NCBI GenBank assembly: GCA_002685455.1
Contig: NYXF01000043.1
Coordinates: 9,814 to 16,516 of the forward strand
Length of the DNA stretch: 6,703 bases
Reading direction: 5' to 3'
Source of the DNA: Porticoccus sp.
GTDB lineage: Bacteria; Pseudomonadota; Gammaproteobacteria; Pseudomonadales; Porticoccaceae
Shown here: in pieces, positions 6,294-6,703 of the stretch
How the letters are laid out: each line of letters begins with the position of its first letter
Position numbering within the stretch: the first letter of the stretch is position 1
The notes under the pieces: model-generated
Databases searched by the model: none
Seen by the model: only the letters and a program-made list of their open reading frames with translations
What the model was told of the DNA's origin: nothing
Translations under genes and position numbers: made by a program

Positions 6294-6703
6294 TGAGGAA
6301 CCAAGATTTCGATGACTTTTTTCAATATTGCCAAGAAAGGGTTACAAAAAAGCTTGCTGTCATTTTAACTAAAGATAATGATGACAATAATCAATTAAAT
6401 GGAGCTATTAGCTATAGTGTCTTGAACGGTGGTAAACGTTTGCGACCGATATTGACATACGCTACAACAGAAATTTTTGGTGAGTTGACTGAGGATACAG
6501 ACCTTATAGCTATGTCAGTAGAACTAATTCATGCATATTCATTAATACACGATGATCTACCATCAATGGATGACGACAGCCTAAGAAGAAATCAACCCAC
6601 ATGCCATATTGTTTATGGTGAAGCTCTTGCAATCCTTGCAGGAGACGCCTTACAAACCTTAGCCTTTGCTCAACTAGCAAAGCTTAGAGCATCCCCCGAA
6701 GTA
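6293..6703 (+). CDS. ispA: Farnesyl diphosphate synthase, 5' part (cut by window end)
   Basis: IspA condenses isopentenyl diphosphate with dimethylallyl and geranyl diphosphate to give farnesyl diphosphate, the precursor of undecaprenyl phosphate, quinone side chains and other isoprenoids. The 137 codons present are the N-terminal part of a roughly 300-residue enzyme. Visible are the GGKRLRP block (46-52), which binds isopentenyl diphosphate, and the first Asp-rich motif DDLPSMD (D87, D88, D93; DDxxxxD form of bacterial type II enzymes) with Mg2+-binding aspartates. RRNQPTCH (98-105) and EALAILAGDALQTLAF (110-125) follow. Tyr82, five residues before the motif, suits farnesyl-length products, but chain length cannot be proved here. 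The second Asp-rich motif lies beyond the window. The start is GTG 6293: the frame has a TGA at 6275-6277 and no other start before the conserved region. It overlaps the xseB stop as TAGTG and has only a weak Shine-Dalgarno, suggesting coupled translation. Confidence 0.95.
   Translation, partial: MRNQDFDDFFQYCQERVTKKLAVILTKDNDDNNQLNGAISYSVLNGGKRLRPILTYATTEIFGELTEDTDLIAMSVELIHAYSLIHDDLPSMDDDSLRRNQPTCHIVYGEALAILAGDALQTLAFAQLAKLRASPEV

Noticed and set aside
1..6703. Hidden defence system, retron, toxin-antitoxin pair or CRISPR array
   Set aside because: No direct repeats with regular spacing, no reverse transcriptase, nuclease-effector or antitoxin-like frame was seen; every gap under 200 bases is explained by promoters, terminators or nothing visible.

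Overview
The window looks like ordinary chromosomal core from an AT-rich proteobacterium, most probably a gammaproteobacterium. The reasons are a one-piece tmRNA with the tag ANDDNYALAA, a SmpB most like the E. coli type, a periplasmic two-PDZ HtrA protease, and the linked pair xseB-ispA. The low GC and short intergenic gaps would fit a small-genome marine lineage, but that is an impression and not a placement. I see no transposase, integrase, phage gene, CRISPR array or other sign of a mobile island, and no convincing new multi-gene system.

Layout. Positions 1-302 (+) hold the 3' part of smpB, cut by the window start. Positions 434-809 (+) hold ssrA (tmRNA), so both partners of trans-translation ribosome rescue lie side by side. 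Positions 917-2596 (-) hold ilvD, dihydroxy-acid dehydratase of branched-chain amino acid synthesis, which converges on ssrA. A 198-base divergent gap separates ilvD from a methyltransferase-like gene (2795-3433, +). That gene runs into a DegQ/MucD-type periplasmic serine protease on the other strand (3456-4820, -), with a 10-bp inverted repeat at the junction. A second divergent, very AT-rich gap (4821-4958) separates the protease from a rightward cluster: a zinc-free medium-chain oxidoreductase (4959-5975), xseB (exonuclease VII small subunit) and the 5' part of ispA (farnesyl diphosphate synthase), cut by the window end. xseB and ispA overlap by one base (TAGTG) and are almost certainly co-transcribed. 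dxs commonly follows ispA in this arrangement but lies outside the window.

How the genes relate. Only two groups are functionally coherent: smpB+ssrA (ribosome rescue) and xseB+ispA (a conserved operon linking a DNA nuclease subunit to isoprenoid synthesis). ilvD, the methyltransferase-like gene, the protease and the oxidoreductase appear to be independent units. The least understood gene is the methyltransferase-like one, whose fold looks class I but whose SAM-binding glycine motif is degenerate. No gene-free stretch exceeds 300 bases.
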